Positions 62,913 to 64,000 of a stretch of 64,000 bases of DNA are shown here, one piece after another (within the stretch, counting starts at the first letter, position 1; every line of letters begins with the position of its first letter). Under the pieces are notes generated by a model, which saw only the letters and a list, made by a program, of their open reading frames with translations, did not search any database and was not told the origin of the DNA. Origin of the DNA: Gulosibacter chungangensis (GTDB lineage: Bacteria > Actinomycetota > Actinomycetes > Actinomycetales > Microbacteriaceae). The DNA lies in NCBI RefSeq assembly GCF_008831155.1, contig NZ_WBKB01000001.1, positions 558,001 through 622,000 of the forward strand, read 5' to 3'. The position numbers were made by a program, and so were the translations under genes.

Positions 62913-64000
62913 GTGTCATCGCAAGATTCAACACATCAGCCCGGGGGCCTCAATTTAGACCCCTGGTACGACAACTATGCGCGCCGCACCGCCGGCCTGA
63001 CCGTAAGCGAGGTGCGAGCGCTCTTCGCAGTCGCCTCACGCCCCGAGGTCGTCTCACTCGCCGGTGGCTCCCCATTCGTGAGCGCGCTGCCGGAAGAGCT
63101 CATTCACCGAGCGTTCAAGCGGATGATGAAGGAGCACGGCGCCGAAGCGCTGCAGTACGGCGGCGGCCAGGGCATCGTGCAGTTGCGCGAGCGCATCCTT
63201 GACCTGATGGCGATTGAAGGCATCACCGGAGCCTCGGCCGACGACGTGGTGACCACCACCGGCTCGCAGCACGCGATTGACCTCGTCACCAAACTCTTCA
63301 TCAACCCCGGCGACGTGATCCTGCTCGAAACACCGAGCTACGTCGGCGCGCTCGGCACCTTCAAATCCTATGAGGCGGATGTTCGCCACGTCGATATGGA
63401 CGAGGAAGGGCTCAACCTCGAGGCGCTTGAGGCCGCGATCCACAAGGCCCGGGCCGAGGGCAAGGCCGTCAAGTTCCTCTACACGATCCCGAACTTTAAT
63501 AACCCCACCGGGGTGACCATGTCGGCAGCGCGACGCCGCGAGGTGCTCGACCTGTGCATCCGCGAAGATGTGCTGATCGTCGAGGACAACCCCTACGGGC
63601 TGCTCTACTTCGACGAGCCCGCGCCGAACGCGATCCGCTCGCTCGATGAGGACCACGTTCTCTACCTCGGTTCCTTCTCGAAGATTCTCTCGCCGGGCGT
63701 GCGCGTGGGCTACGTGCTCGCACCGCACGGCATCCGCGAAAAGCTCATCCTCGCGGTGGAGTCCTCGATCCTCTCCCCGTCCTCCCTCAACCAATGGCTC
63801 GTCACCGAGTACCTCGAGGGCAGCGATTGGCGGGCGCAGATCGACACCTTCCGCGGCACCTATCGCGAGCGGCGGGATGCGATGCTGCTGGCTCTCGAGG
63901 AATACTTGCCGCAGCTGTCGTGGACCGTTCCCAACGGTGGTTTTTTCACCTGGGTGCAGCTGCCGCAGTCGCTCGATTCCAAGCAAATGCTGCCCCGCGC
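62913..64000 (+). CDS. PLP-dependent aminotransferase, class I/II, AadAT/MocR-C-terminal type (3' end cut by window)
   Basis: GTG 62913 has GAAGG in good position; about 362 codons are visible to the window edge. A fold-type I aminotransferase: VSLAGGSPFVSALPEEL near the start, QYGGGQGIVQLRERI, NFNNPTGVTMSAARR, EDNPYGLLYF and the PLP lysine in GSFSKILSPGVRVGY. This pattern is that of 2-aminoadipate/aromatic aminotransferases without the MocR DNA-binding head. It lies next to trxA on the way to parAB in related genomes. Substrate unknown. Confidence 0.9.
   Translation, partial: MSSQDSTHQPGGLNLDPWYDNYARRTAGLTVSEVRALFAVASRPEVVSLAGGSPFVSALPEELIHRAFKRMMKEHGAEALQYGGGQGIVQLRERILDLMAIEGITGASADDVVTTTGSQHAIDLVTKLFINPGDVILLETPSYVGALGTFKSYEADVRHVDMDEEGLNLEALEAAIHKARAEGKAVKFLYTIPNFNNPTGVTMSAARRREVLDLCIREDVLIVEDNPYGLLYFDEPAPNAIRSLDEDHVLYLGSFSKILSPGVRVGYVLAPHGIREKLILAVESSILSPSSLNQWLVTEYLEGSDWRAQIDTFRGTYRERRDAMLLALEEYLPQLSWTVPNGGFFTWVQLPQSLDSKQMLPR

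Overview
The window is high-GC DNA from an actinobacterium, most likely a member of the family Microbacteriaceae. Grounds for this are the GC content, the very frequent hexamer GGATGC/GCATCC, coenzyme F420 genes, an HspR-type heat-shock operator, cysteine-free (C-) ribosomal protein paralogues, and the gene orders rpsF-ssb-rpsR-rplI-dnaB and cca-(DUF6049)-murJ-trxB-trxA-aminotransferase. That last order is typical of the region near the chromosomal origin in this family. Genus is not resolved. No rRNA, tRNA, CRISPR array, insertion sequence or prophage was seen.

Layout. 1-3.8 kb and 11.6-12.9 kb hold CoA/ketone-type catabolic genes: an SDR, a quinone-reductase-like enzyme, a crotonase with a MenB/BadI-like signature, a thiolase, and a 3'-truncated substrate-binding protein. 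4.0-11.5 kb is an F420 island. It has a three-gene ABC importer of the putative F420-0 transporter type, cofD, cofC, cofE, an F420-dependent LLM oxidoreductase and an F420:NADP reductase; no FO synthase is present in the window. 13.1-18.5 kb is a zinc block: rpmB-rpmG-rpsN, zur, two ABC permease genes, znuC and a His-rich znuA, with a palindromic candidate Zur operator. An array of three 72-bp palindromic repeats lies behind the znuA promoter. 18.8-22.3 kb encodes a 2-oxoacid dehydrogenase (E1 alpha, E1 beta, E2). 22.5-36.9 kb is mostly housekeeping and envelope genes: HisC-like aminotransferase, a possible exported hydrolase with a small helical partner, LMW phosphatase, purB, glpD, membrane proteins, an AI-2E-type protein and a lipase-maturation-factor-like protein.

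37.1-39.8 kb carries a ClpC-like unfoldase behind a perfect HspR inverted repeat. 39.9-45.1 kb is a nitrite/NO module: a DUF2249 protein, a cysteine-containing HTH regulator, a polytopic membrane protein, and a 936-residue fusion of a membrane domain, an extra cupredoxin and a complete copper nitrite reductase. 45.7-49.3 kb is dnaB and the rpsF-ssb-rpsR-rplI operon, separated by a stretch with DnaA-box-like sequences. 50.6-55.2 kb pairs an MHS-type MFS transporter with a divergent response regulator-histidine kinase-TAXI lipoprotein operon, which looks like a binding-protein-assisted sensor. 55.3-64 kb is the cca/murJ/trxBA region, ending inside a PLP aminotransferase gene.

Several start codons were moved downstream of the longest open frame because a Shine-Dalgarno sequence, a stop-start overlap or a signal peptide supports the shorter protein. 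Family names rest on motifs and recalled family knowledge; no database search was run.
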